From assembly GCA_030442055.1 (NCBI GenBank), contig JAUJEB010000003.1, positions 186,001-250,000 of the forward strand: 64,000 nucleotides of DNA. Reading direction: 5' to 3'. The stretch comes from Agaribacillus aureus (GTDB lineage Bacteria; Bacteroidota; Bacteroidia; Cytophagales; Cyclobacteriaceae). A program made the position numbers and the translations under genes. The notes under the pieces are model-generated. The model did no database searches. It was given only the letters and a program-made list of their open reading frames with translations, and was not told the origin of the DNA. Positions within the stretch are counted from its first letter, which is position 1, and each line of letters begins with the position of its first letter. Of this stretch, positions 46,542 to 55,344 are shown one piece after another.

Positions 46542-46796
46542 ATGAAAACGACAACTGTAGCTGATTTAAGAAAAAATTTTAAAAGTAAAATGGATCAAAT
46601 CTATGAGGATCATGACATATTGATCATAAACAGGCAAGGTGATAAAGATATGGTGATGCTGTCTTTAAGGGATTTTAATGCCTTAAGGGAAACTGCATAC
46701 CTTTTGTCCACCGAAGCAAATACAAAGAGATTACTTGAATCTATGGATCAATTGAAGAATCAAAACGTCATACGAAAACATTTGAATGACTTATGA
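46542..46796 (+). CDS. yefM: YefM/Phd family antitoxin
   Basis: 84 residues from the ATG at 46542 (MKTTTVADLRKNFKSKMDQI). The frame is open 69 bases further up, but that part overlaps the promoter box. The N-terminal DNA-binding part has the usual TVADLRKNFK and DILIINRQGDKDMVMLSLRD strands. The C-terminal toxin-binding helix follows (LLSTEANTKRLLESMDQLKN). It neutralises the YoeB-like toxin and, as a complex, represses the operon. The stop overlaps the toxin start by 4 bases. Confidence 0.93.
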   Translation: MKTTTVADLRKNFKSKMDQIYEDHDILIINRQGDKDMVMLSLRDFNALRETAYLLSTEANTKRLLESMDQLKNQNVIRKHLNDL

Positions 46797-47047
46797 ACAT
46801 TCTTTTTACCCAGAATGCCTGGGAGGAGTACAGTTACTGGCAGAAGACAGACAAAAAAATTGTCAATAAAATAAATGAATTAGTAAAAACCATTTCCAGA
46901 ACCCCATTTGATGGCATTGGTAAACCCGAACCGCTCCGAGGAAATTTACAAGGTTTTTGGAGCCGAAGGATTAGCCAGGAGCACAGACTTGTTTATAAAA
47001 TTGAGGATGATTTACTTTCCATAGTACAATGCAGGTTTCATTACTAA
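46793..47047 (+). CDS. yoeB: YoeB/Txe family mRNA interferase toxin
   Basis: 84 residues, the same length as E. coli YoeB and alignable over the whole chain without gaps. The catalytic residues Glu46 (GKPEPL), Arg65 (EHRLVY), His83 and the terminal Tyr84 (CRFHY) are conserved, as is the GFWSRRI motif. YoeB cleaves mRNA at the ribosomal A site when free of antitoxin. Translation is coupled to the antitoxin through an ATGA overlap. All active-site residues are intact, so the toxin is probably functional. Confidence 0.95.
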   Translation: MNILFTQNAWEEYSYWQKTDKKIVNKINELVKTISRTPFDGIGKPEPLRGNLQGFWSRRISQEHRLVYKIEDDLLSIVQCRFHY

Positions 47048-47103
47048 ATAGCAAATATTGCCCAAATCAAGGATCTAATGGCAAAATACAGATGATGCAA
47101 TTT

Positions 47104-47967
47104 TTATCTATTCCCCACCCATAGAACCGCCTTTTTTAACATGTCCAGATGCTGGTTTTCCTTGTAATGCGCTGCCGAATGGCCTAAAGCAGAATAAAAG
47201 GTTCTGCCACCCCCGGGAAGCTCTTTGTACCAAACGATCGGATGGCTGGTCCCCATCCCAAAATCCTTATCTTCCGCCAGGAATTTGATATAACCACTGG
47301 GGTTAAATGTATTTTCATCTACCGTATAAAGTATCTCAAAACCATTGCTGGCGGGATTCTCGAAGAAGGCATACCATTCATCGCTTCGCTGCCAGACGGC
47401 CCCCAAGCCATTGCACTGGAAGTTGGCGGTAGAATCACATTGTAAGTGCATTGTCGCCTCCTGAAATTGAGGATTCATAGTATGATGAGAAAAATTCGCG
47501 CCGAGCAGTGTTTTTTCATACCATTCCCAGTGATGCGAATTATCGCCGGCGCCATGGATACCCAAAAAACCACCGCCGTTCTCCATGTAGCTTTTAAAAG
47601 CCGCTTTCTGGTCTTCCTTCAGCACCCTCCCTGTCACATTATTCCAGATCACCATATCAAATTTCCGCAGTTGAGCTGTATTGAAAACGGCGCCGTTTTC
47701 TGTGGTAAAAATTGTCCAGCCTCCTTGCCTGGCCATTTCCTGAAGGGCCTGTGTAGATGCTTCAATAGCCTCACCATGTCTGAAACCATTGGTTTTGTTG
47801 AAAAGTAAAATAGAAAAATCCGCCATTTCGGACGGCAATTCCGGCGGGTCCGACTCGTAAATGGGAAAACCGTAGGTCACTTTGTAAATAAAAACTCCCA
47901 GGACAATACCCGCTGTCAACAACAAGCCCAGGATACTTATCAGCAATACTTTAATCAGCTTTTTCAT
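47104..47967 (-). CDS. Membrane-anchored ThuA-like protein
   Basis: 287 residues with an N-terminal membrane anchor (LLISILGLLLTAGIVLGVFI) and a ThuA-like glutamine-amidotransferase-type domain: ILLFNKTNGFRHGEAIEAST, FDMVIWNNVTG, and GGGFLGIHGAGDNSHHWEWY with later GMGTSHPIVWYKELPGGGRT. The role of ThuA proteins is not well defined. Some take part in trehalose or sucrose use alongside 3-keto-forming oxidoreductases. It lies 40 bases downstream of the GH3 gene and probably shares its transcript. The domain faces the periplasm. Confidence 0.88.
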   Translation of the reverse strand: MKKLIKVLLISILGLLLTAGIVLGVFIYKVTYGFPIYESDPPELPSEMADFSILLFNKTNGFRHGEAIEASTQALQEMARQGGWTIFTTENGAVFNTAQLRKFDMVIWNNVTGRVLKEDQKAAFKSYMENGGGFLGIHGAGDNSHHWEWYEKTLLGANFSHHTMNPQFQEATMHLQCDSTANFQCNGLGAVWQRSDEWYAFFENPASNGFEILYTVDENTFNPSGYIKFLAEDKDFGMGTSHPIVWYKELPGGGRTFYSALGHSAAHYKENQHLDMLKKAVLWVGNR

Positions 47968-48007
47968 AGCACCTTTTCATATCAACCTTAAAACTACTAT
48001 CTAATTA

Positions 48008-49975
48008 TTATTTTATTTCATATGACAGTCCAAAACCAAAAGGAAAGACCGGATCCTTTGTATCATAGGGCACATCTTCCATTTGCGCGGCTACTTCCTC
48101 CATGGAGGCGGGTAATTCAAAGGGGAGTTTGGCGGTCGGATTGAACGCGCCAAAGACAACATCCAATACGGCCTCATCCCTGGCACCGAATTCACCCAAC
48201 AAACCGGCCACCTCATTTGCTATTTCCGGGATCACTGCGGGCCTGTCCAGATATAAGCTGATAATCGTAGGTTTACTGGCGGCTATATCCAGCACCCTGC
48301 TTAGTTCAGGTTCCTTAAAATCAAGATATCCCTGGTGAAAAAAAGATTCTATAAAGTTGCCATCCCTGGGCTCCCATGGTGTTTGCAGGCGCAGTATAGC
48401 AATGTCTGCACGCTGAAGACTATCCACCACATTCGCATATTTGCCAGCCACCTCCTTGTCAATGTTTTCTATGTAAATGTTGATATTACCGGAAAACGGC
48501 AAGGTCATGGTGCTGTCGCGATTCATCTTATTTTTTAACAGCACAATGGATTTTCGCTGCGCCAGCTTTCCCAGGTCCATATATGCTTGCTTGCCTACTA
48601 TTTCCCGGGCGACGTTGACGTCCACATATGGGTTATCGAAAAGCCCCATTTGAAATTTAACTCTTAATATTCTTCTTACAGACTGGTCAATCCTTGCCTC
48701 AGCTACCAGGCCTTCATGCACGAGTGCTATTAATTCTTCCGTGTTACTGTTACCTCCGAACTGATCCACACCTGCCTCGATTGCTTTTTTGATCTTTCCC
48801 TTAATGGAAAGCTCATCCACACCCCAACTTTGCCCTTCGAACATTTCAAAACCCAAAAGGCCAAAACCTTCTATTATGCCCCAATCGGTGCAGACAATGC
48901 CATCATACCCATATTGCTCCCGCAACAAATCATGGATAATTTCCTTGTTGAAGGCCATGCCTACATTTTCGCTGGTCTGATTCACCGGAATTCCATAATA
49001 GGGCATCATCATGGCTGTACCGGCTTCTATAGCTGCTTTAAAAGGGATCAGGTGATAATCAAAATGATCACCGGGATAAGCCTGATCCATGCCATATCTG
49101 AAGTGGGCATCCTGGCCGTCATCCTGCGGTCCGCCGCCGGGCCAGTGTTTAGTCATGCACGCCACGGATTGCGGGCCAAGCTGTGCACCCTGAAATCCGT
49201 AGATATAAGCCGCCGTCATTTTGGCCGACAAATCTGCATCCTCACCAAAAGTGCCATTTATTCTCGCCCACCTCGGCTCTGTTGCCAGATCGGCCATAGG
49301 GTGCAATGCGGCCCTGATCCCCACTGCTGCGAATTCCTGGGCAGCTATTCTTCCAAATTCAAACACCAGGGATGAATCATTGGTCGCTGCCAAACCAAGA
49401 GGCTCAGGCCATTCCGAAAAGTCTCCATTCAATAATCCGCCGCCGATGAAGTTGTTAATACCATGCCTGGGATCTGAAGAAATGGTAACAGGTATGCCAA
49501 GACGGTCTTGTTCAGCTATTTTTTGAATTTCGTTATGCCACCTGGCCAGATGCTCCGGCGCGGGGATCGTGAATAAATTGAACGTACGCAGTTTTTTATT
49601 GATGAGGTAATCGTAGGAAGAAGCCATATTAAAAACCGTCGGATCAGGTTTACCCAGCACCTCTCCCAGCTCGCCAACACCAAGCGGAGGCTGCCACATA
49701 AGTCCGGCCTTTTCTTCAAGGTTCATCTGAGCGAGCAAGTCGGCTATTCTTTCGTCAACCGGTTTTCTGAAGTCTTCATAAATATCCAACTTTCCATTTC
49801 CATTCAAATCCCTCATCTTTTTGCCCTCGATATTCAGAAGTTGTTTTTCAGTTAACCGCGACCGGGCTTTTGCATTTATTACCTGATAGTTTATTTCAAA
49901 ACCCGCCCACAGCAATAAGATCAAAACCACCACTCCTCCGGCTGTAAATCCCAAGATTTTTAAAGTTTTTCGCAT
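48008..49975 (-). CDS. Glycoside hydrolase family 3 enzyme, membrane-anchored
   Basis: 655 residues. A membrane helix at residues 8-26 (LGFTAGGVVVLILLLWAGF) acts as uncleaved anchor. Residues 56-68 (DLNGNGKLDIYED) resemble an EF-hand calcium loop. The GH3 barrel follows with LHPMADLATEPRWARINGTF, the KH pair at 276-277 (MTKHWPGGG) and the probable nucleophile Asp364 in GIVCTDWGIIEG. The C-terminal GH3 domain begins at about 480. GH3 enzymes release sugars, mostly beta-glucosides, xylosides or N-acetylhexosamines, from oligosaccharides. It is divergent from the Nudix regulator and leads an operon with the ThuA-like gene. Confidence 0.92.
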   Translation of the reverse strand: MRKTLKILGFTAGGVVVLILLLWAGFEINYQVINAKARSRLTEKQLLNIEGKKMRDLNGNGKLDIYEDFRKPVDERIADLLAQMNLEEKAGLMWQPPLGVGELGEVLGKPDPTVFNMASSYDYLINKKLRTFNLFTIPAPEHLARWHNEIQKIAEQDRLGIPVTISSDPRHGINNFIGGGLLNGDFSEWPEPLGLAATNDSSLVFEFGRIAAQEFAAVGIRAALHPMADLATEPRWARINGTFGEDADLSAKMTAAYIYGFQGAQLGPQSVACMTKHWPGGGPQDDGQDAHFRYGMDQAYPGDHFDYHLIPFKAAIEAGTAMMMPYYGIPVNQTSENVGMAFNKEIIHDLLREQYGYDGIVCTDWGIIEGFGLLGFEMFEGQSWGVDELSIKGKIKKAIEAGVDQFGGNSNTEELIALVHEGLVAEARIDQSVRRILRVKFQMGLFDNPYVDVNVAREIVGKQAYMDLGKLAQRKSIVLLKNKMNRDSTMTLPFSGNINIYIENIDKEVAGKYANVVDSLQRADIAILRLQTPWEPRDGNFIESFFHQGYLDFKEPELSRVLDIAASKPTIISLYLDRPAVIPEIANEVAGLLGEFGARDEAVLDVVFGAFNPTAKLPFELPASMEEVAAQMEDVPYDTKDPVFPFGFGLSYEIK

Positions 49976-49986
49976 AGCAGTTTTTT

Positions 49987-50042
49987 TTGTGTTATTTTAA
50001 CACAATATAATTAGTTTTTTCTATTTTGTCAAAAAGACACAA
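49987..50042. promoter_or_regulatory. Palindromic region between GH3 and the Nudix regulator, candidate operators
   Basis: In the 81-base divergent gap, TTGTGTTA (49987-49994) and TAACACAA (49998-50005) form a perfect 8-bp inverted repeat around TTT. A second, imperfect repeat is TTTTGTC (50024-50030), five A and GACACAA (50036-50042). Both begin with a TTGT-like arm. One site sits near each start codon (12 and 15 bases away), so one regulator could control both transcripts. The Nudix-type regulator next door is the obvious candidate. Confidence 0.55.
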
Positions 50043-50056
50043 TAATACATGTCGAT

Positions 50057-50821
50057 ATGATTGAAAAAAAAATATCGGAATACCTTGAAAATGCACACGA
50101 AATATTTTTGCCGGGTGTATCGCTGGATGTGGTGATATTAGGATATTCGGAAAACGCTATCAGGGTATTATTATTAAAATTAAAGGAATACAATCTTTGG
50201 GCTCTGCCAGGAGGTTTCATTGCCAAAAACGAAGATGTGGATGCGGCCACGCATAAAATTGTGAAAGAGAGAACGGGGTTGGAAAAGTTGTATTTTAATC
50301 AATTTCACCTTTTTGGAAAAACGGGAAGAAATGCCAGCTTTTTGCAGGAGTCCAGCCATGCGGCCAAATTAAGTGCCGATGCCAGAAACTGGCTGAACCA
50401 AAGATTCGTCACCGTTGGCTACTTTGCCCTGGTGAGAATAGATCAGGTAGTTCCTCAGCCCGACATACTGTCGGAAGCGTGTGATTGGTTACCGGTTGAC
50501 CAGCTGCCGGCGACGATCCTGGATCACCATGAAATTGTAAATACAGCCATTGGCCATGTCAGAAGACAGCTTAACTACTTTCCTGTAGGCCTTAACCTGT
50601 TGCCTGAGCGATTTACGATATCGGAATTGCAGCGATTGTATGAATGTATCCTCAATCAAAAAATGGATCGCGGGAACTTCCAGCGAAAGATATTGAAGCT
50701 GGATATTCTGGTCCGCCTGGAAAAACTCAAAACCGGCGGAGCCCACAAGGCGCCCTACTTATATCGGTTTGACAGAGATAAGTATCAGCACAAGATACAA
50801 CACGGAATTGGTTTCATTTAA
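50057..50821 (+). CDS. Nudix-type transcriptional regulator (NrtR/AraR-like)
   Basis: 254 residues. Residues 20-150 form a Nudix fold, and residues 160-254 a winged helix (ERFTISELQRLYECILNQKM, NFQRKILKLDIL, LYRFDRDKY). The Nudix box starting at Gly53 keeps Glu59, Glu71 and Gly74, but the R-E-x-x-E-E core reads K-I-V-K-E-R, so three catalytic residues are lost. This makes pyrophosphohydrolase activity unlikely and suggests a ligand sensor. Such regulators control NAD or sugar-use genes. Divergent placement from the GH3-ThuA operon, with palindromes between, suggests local control in response to a sugar derivative (inference). Confidence 0.88.
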   Translation: MIEKKISEYLENAHEIFLPGVSLDVVILGYSENAIRVLLLKLKEYNLWALPGGFIAKNEDVDAATHKIVKERTGLEKLYFNQFHLFGKTGRNASFLQESSHAAKLSADARNWLNQRFVTVGYFALVRIDQVVPQPDILSEACDWLPVDQLPATILDHHEIVNTAIGHVRRQLNYFPVGLNLLPERFTISELQRLYECILNQKMDRGNFQRKILKLDILVRLEKLKTGGAHKAPYLYRFDRDKYQHKIQHGIGFI

Positions 50822-50983
50822 GTTGTACCCTAAATGCTATTGACAGTATCTACTATGGCTAACGTTCTTTTTTGAATAACGAACAAACGTTTATATATAA
50901 AAAGCCTCTTAGAATAAAAAAAAGGAATAATTGTGACAGATCCTGAAGATTTTGGTTAAGCTAGCCATGCACCTGGTGCCCGC

Positions 50984-51937
50984 CTAAAGATACTTCTTAT
51001 ACCACCGGATAATTTGATCGAATACCTCATCCCGGTGTCCTTTTAAAGAATGTACCCCATCTTCATACATCACCAGTCTGTAGGGGATTTTATGCTGGTC
51101 GAGTTTTAAAGCAAACTCCAGTGTGTAACGCGCCTTTACCGAGGTGTCAGCAGTACCCTGCAAAATTAGCATCGGCACATCTGTCGGTAGCTCATCCACC
51201 CAGTGTATGGCTGATCTTTTCTTTAAAACCTCGTATTCATTTTCCATGATGCCGGGAATAAAGGTTTGCCACCACTTCAGTAATTCCGGGCGGTCGATAC
51301 TGCTTCTGGTAATATCGGTTGAGGGCCCTCCTACTGCCAAAGCCTTTATCTTGTTGGTCCTTTTTAAAGTTAAAAAAGACGTCATTCCTCCCCTGCTCCA
51401 CCCAAACATTCCCAGTCTGGAAGTATCAGCCTCCGGCACTGCTGCCAGCAGGGGGATCAAATTCAGCACATCGTTAATATCCGCTCCACCATATTCCTCC
51501 TGTCCTTCACTACCACCATTACCCCGATACTGGCTGGCTACAACAACATAGCCGGCCCTGGCCAGCCGAGCCAGCTCCCCCAGGCCGATAGATGCGTGAT
51601 GACTGGTCAAAGAACCAAAGTCCAGGCTTCCGCCACGATTATAGATAACGGCCGGGTATTTACCAGGTTTGCCCGGTTTTAGCAAAAAGCCCCTGACCTT
51701 GAGACCGTCGCTATAATAGGTTATCCCAAAGATCTCTACCTCTTTGAAATGCTCAAAACGGTTAGGGTCAAAATTCAGGCTATCTTTGTGCCGCTCCTCT
51801 GTTTCCACGATGTAAGTCATGTATTGGTCCAGCCCTGTAATCTTTTTCTGTACTATTATTTGCCCATCAGTTTGCGCCCGGCCCGGTTTAACCAGTAAAA
51901 GACATAGGATAAACAGCAGCGCCTTATATCTTGCCAT
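50984..51937 (-). CDS. Exported alpha/beta hydrolase, prolyl-oligopeptidase-like
   Basis: 317 residues from the ATG at 51937, which places a signal peptide (YKALLFILCLLLVKPGRAQ) at the N-terminus. The frame is open 96 bases further but without a sensible start context. The fold is a peptidase-S9/dienelactone-hydrolase-like alpha/beta hydrolase: YNRGGSLDFG, QYRGNGGSEGQEEYGGAD, nucleophile Ser181 in FGWSRGGMTS, Asp264 in GTADTSV and His296 in DGVHSLKGH. The full triad suggests activity on peptides or esters in the periplasm. No operon partner is apparent. Confidence 0.87.
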   Translation of the reverse strand: MARYKALLFILCLLLVKPGRAQTDGQIIVQKKITGLDQYMTYIVETEERHKDSLNFDPNRFEHFKEVEIFGITYYSDGLKVRGFLLKPGKPGKYPAVIYNRGGSLDFGSLTSHHASIGLGELARLARAGYVVVASQYRGNGGSEGQEEYGGADINDVLNLIPLLAAVPEADTSRLGMFGWSRGGMTSFLTLKRTNKIKALAVGGPSTDITRSSIDRPELLKWWQTFIPGIMENEYEVLKKRSAIHWVDELPTDVPMLILQGTADTSVKARYTLEFALKLDQHKIPYRLVMYEDGVHSLKGHRDEVFDQIIRWYKKYL

Positions 51938-52155
51938 GATGCTAAAATTTTGTCTGCTTGATTGAAATATTGTTTTATGATTGTTGGAATCCAGGATCAA
52001 AGTTTTCAAAAACTGCCATACAATCCCAGACATTTCCGTAAAAATGGTGATGTTGTATACCTCATGTAGCCCCGTAGCCTTTGGATCAATAAAGTCAGGA
52101 GGGCCAGTGTATTGTCTATGCCAACTTTCTAATTACGTTTAAATCTTGCCTACTT

Positions 52156-55155
52156 CTAAGCAATTCTTTTGCGCCTAAAGACAACTAAAGCTATCACCAG
52201 ACCGCCAATCAATACCAAAACCCAAAGATAGCCGCGATTTGATCTTGCCGACAGTGGCTGTTGATCTCCGAAAAGCATGAAGGTAGCCCACTGAGCAGGA
52301 TGGGATTGGAGTGGGTCGGCCTCCTGTAAATAAGAAAGCTTGGCCAGGCGGAGGGCTTTGTCTTTATGTAATCCGTTTTCGAGGTTTTGGAAAAGTTTGC
52401 CCATGATTTGTGAGCTAGACTGGTCCTGTGCCCTCCACATACTCATAACGATATTGGCGCAGCCGGCATACATAAAAGCCCTGGACAGGCTTAGTACACC
52501 TTCTCCCCGGTTAATTTTTCCCAACCCGGTATTGCAGGCGCTTAAGACTGCCAGCTCTGATTCCAGGGGTAAGTGATAAATCTCGTAGGCATTTAAGCTG
52601 CCATCCTCAATGGAATCCGATTCATTCGTAAAAAGCAACCGCGACCGCATGGGCTCCCGGTCGTCTACCAGGGCATGCATGGCCAGATGTATGATGGAAG
52701 TGGAATACGGGAGATTTTTAAAGTTATACTCGGTAGCCTTTGCATCCAGAAATTTGACACCTTCAAACAAATCTCCTGCGACCCTCACCTCCTCCCTTGT
52801 TCCCATGAGCGGCGACAGCTCCTGGCGCCTGGATAATTTGTTGGGATAGGTCAACGGGTTGGAAAGATAATTGGGAGCAAAACCGACATAGCGTTTATCG
52901 TAATTTTTTCGCACACCGACTTGCCGGGCATAAAGGGTCAGCGAATTGCGATAAGATATGGCATAGTCTCTGATCAGATAGGCAGGGCTCCTGAAAGTTG
53001 CTCCGTCTTCTACCGGTTTGGAAATCAAAGCATCAAAAGGAATGTAATTCAGAATGCCATCCGGTACAATGATAAGCCGGTCGATTCCCGGATGTTTCTC
53101 AAGAACCGGCTTTAATAAGGTTTCATAGATCTTTTGGGCTTTGGCATAATAGGTCGAAGGTTCCGACTGGAAATCACTTACCACCGCCCGGAATGATTCC
53201 AGTTCCTCTGAAGAAAGTAAAGATTTGGAAACCCTGTTAAGCCTGAAATCGCGCTTTGTAAGACTTGCCATGTACCAGGTACTATCCCCCTCGAAGAACG
53301 AAATAACCAAACTGGCCTGATCGAGTCCGGCCCTGATATTGTCCGGGGTTGTGACTTCCATGTTGTATTTCAAGGCATGATAATCCGGAAAATGCAGCTT
53401 GATGATTTTTTCCAGCGAATCTACACGGGCTTTGGCATGAAAAAGATCCTTTTTTAATTGGGACTGCGCGGCAGTGTCACCTTCAACCCTGGTATCTGCC
53501 AGTTTTAATTCCAGTGACTTAACCTGACGATTAATGGCCATTTCTTTCTCCAGCACTTTCTGGTCAATCCCCTTTATCTGATTAAGATCCGACGTTTGGA
53601 TGGCTTCCGATAATACAGCTGCTTTGCTCTTTTCAAAAAAGAAAAAAGCCCTGTTAAGATATACCTCGGAGCCCGTCAGGTCGTAAAGTTGATAGCATGC
53701 GGACAATGCCTTTTCATATACCTTGGCGGTGTTTTCCTGTAGAAAAAGTTTGGAATTTTCGGACAGATACCCTCTCCGGATATGATCTATGATATCGGAA
53801 GCCGTTTGATATTGCGCCAGAGCCTTTTCCAGATTTTGCACGGGATCACCCACGCTGGCAAGCGCCTGGAATATTGCTCCTTTGTGTGTGAGAAGCTGAC
53901 TGTAAAATTTTTCATCCAATACCTCATTTCTGGCAGGATTGTCGGATGGATTGGATGAATCAAAGGAAGGCGATAAAGTTGCAATAGCCGCCTGCGCCGA
54001 CGATAAGGCACTTTTATAGTCCCCATTTTTCAGATAGATATCCGATTGCTTGAGATGGACGGAAGAGATCTTTGGGTGTATCGCGCCATAGGCGTTCACA
54101 GTTACCTCCTTTGCCTTATCAAACCACTGGTTGGCTGCCTGGTAATTTCCCAGCCTGGTATAAACACTGCCAATGATACGGTAAAAGTCGTTTAGTTTCG
54201 GATGCCGGTCATAATATGCTTCTGATATAATATCAACAGCAGCCTGCGCATAGGTCAGGCTGGCTGTGTAGTCTTCTACCTCCAGATAATACCCGGCCAG
54301 AGCGCCGTTGACAATACCCTCCACGCGGATTAACTTTTTCCGGTTATTGCGGCACAATTCAAGAACTTTCAGATAATAGGCCAGTGCATTCTTTTTGTCC
54401 CCTTTTCCCATATATATTTCGCCAAGGCTGAGGTAGGGATAGGCAAGGTTCCAATAGGTAACGCCGTGATTTTCCAAATGGATTGTTATAGCCCTGTTAA
54501 AATAATCCTCTGCATGCTCAAAATCCCCCGAGTTACGATGAAGCAGGCCTATATTGGTATATAGCTGTGCTACCCGCGCTCCATTTTCTCCATAGGTATT
54601 CAGATACGGTGGATATGCTTCTAAAAAATGGTGCAATGCCGTCTTATTTTCTCCAAAATACATGTTGAGCAAACCAAAGTTATAGTGCGTGATAGCCGTT
54701 TCAATGGACGGTTCGGGATAAAGTTCTTTTTCCAACGCAATCGCTCGCTCTAAATATTTTCGGGCCTTAAGCCGGTACCCCATGTCAATATAAACACCCC
54801 CAATATTGTTATGGAGCTTTGTAACTATCGGATCGATATGGCCAAGGGAGTCGTTCCAAAGTTTAAGCGCCTGGAAATAATAGGTCAAAGCTTCCTCGTA
54901 CGCTCTTTGGTAGTGTTTGACCAGTCCAAAGCTGTAGATACTGGTAACCAATCCCTCCTGGTAGCCGATTTTCCTCGAAATTTTTTCCGCTTCGGTATAA
55001 TAATAGTTAGCGCTATCATAGACAGACTGATGCAGCAAGTCACGCCCTGTTTTCAAATATTCCTTCACGGTGGTGGTATCCGCACCGGACTGGCCAAAGC
55101 ACATTAAGGGAAGAACAATTTGCAGTATGCATATAGGTCGAGCTACCGATTTCAT
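52156..55155 (-). CDS. Exported TPR-CHAT protein with C-terminal membrane anchor
   Basis: 999 residues. Signal peptide (ICILQIVLPLMCFGQSG), then about nine tetratricopeptide repeats between residues 30 and 450 (for example ALTYYFQALKLWNDSLGHID, DFEHAEDYFNRAITIHLENH). A coiled segment follows at about 540-600, then a CHAT caspase-like domain at about 610-960. The catalytic dyad is visible: His827 in IIHLAMHALVD and Cys874 in VLSACNTG. A membrane helix at about 975-993 followed by RRKRIA closes the chain. This predicts that TPR and protease domains lie outside the cytoplasm, tethered to the inner membrane. Its target is unknown. Confidence 0.9.
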   Translation of the reverse strand: MKSVARPICILQIVLPLMCFGQSGADTTTVKEYLKTGRDLLHQSVYDSANYYYTEAEKISRKIGYQEGLVTSIYSFGLVKHYQRAYEEALTYYFQALKLWNDSLGHIDPIVTKLHNNIGGVYIDMGYRLKARKYLERAIALEKELYPEPSIETAITHYNFGLLNMYFGENKTALHHFLEAYPPYLNTYGENGARVAQLYTNIGLLHRNSGDFEHAEDYFNRAITIHLENHGVTYWNLAYPYLSLGEIYMGKGDKKNALAYYLKVLELCRNNRKKLIRVEGIVNGALAGYYLEVEDYTASLTYAQAAVDIISEAYYDRHPKLNDFYRIIGSVYTRLGNYQAANQWFDKAKEVTVNAYGAIHPKISSVHLKQSDIYLKNGDYKSALSSAQAAIATLSPSFDSSNPSDNPARNEVLDEKFYSQLLTHKGAIFQALASVGDPVQNLEKALAQYQTASDIIDHIRRGYLSENSKLFLQENTAKVYEKALSACYQLYDLTGSEVYLNRAFFFFEKSKAAVLSEAIQTSDLNQIKGIDQKVLEKEMAINRQVKSLELKLADTRVEGDTAAQSQLKKDLFHAKARVDSLEKIIKLHFPDYHALKYNMEVTTPDNIRAGLDQASLVISFFEGDSTWYMASLTKRDFRLNRVSKSLLSSEELESFRAVVSDFQSEPSTYYAKAQKIYETLLKPVLEKHPGIDRLIIVPDGILNYIPFDALISKPVEDGATFRSPAYLIRDYAISYRNSLTLYARQVGVRKNYDKRYVGFAPNYLSNPLTYPNKLSRRQELSPLMGTREEVRVAGDLFEGVKFLDAKATEYNFKNLPYSTSIIHLAMHALVDDREPMRSRLLFTNESDSIEDGSLNAYEIYHLPLESELAVLSACNTGLGKINRGEGVLSLSRAFMYAGCANIVMSMWRAQDQSSSQIMGKLFQNLENGLHKDKALRLAKLSYLQEADPLQSHPAQWATFMLFGDQQPLSARSNRGYLWVLVLIGGLVIALVVFRRKRIA

Positions 55156-55280
55156 TTGCGGAACTTTGAATAAAGATAATTATTAATATACTAAAATCCA
55201 GCTAAGGCAAAACCGCCTGACTTCAAATGAGTATCACCTTAACCTGTAAACAAAACCCATCCAAAAAATTACTGCGGTAA

Positions 55281-55326
55281 GTTATACAAACATGAAACAT
55301 ATTTATTACTTTCACGTTTGTATAAC
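55281..55326 (+). promoter_or_regulatory. Candidate PadR operator (copy 4), 17-position inverted repeat
   Basis: Arms GTTATACAAAC (55281-55291) and GTTTGTATAAC (55316-55326) are exact reverse complements. Inside them TGAAA and TTTCA also pair after one mismatch, so 16 of 17 positions match around a 12-base centre. The half-site CAAACATGAAAC is the same type as in the other three PadR promoters, and the mirror half has the spacing of copy 1. The element ends 18 bases before the PadR ATG. It is the most complete of the four copies. Confidence 0.7.
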
Positions 55327-55344
55327 CAAAATATTTGGAATCTA

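Noticed and set aside
48830-49375. 181-codon plus-strand open frame opposite the GH3 gene
   Set aside because: It covers the conserved GH3 barrel including the KH motif. No domain is seen in the plus frame.
52156-55155. CHAT protein as a CRISPR-linked defence effector
   Set aside because: It has a signal peptide and membrane anchor, and no cas, CRISPR or other defence gene is nearby.
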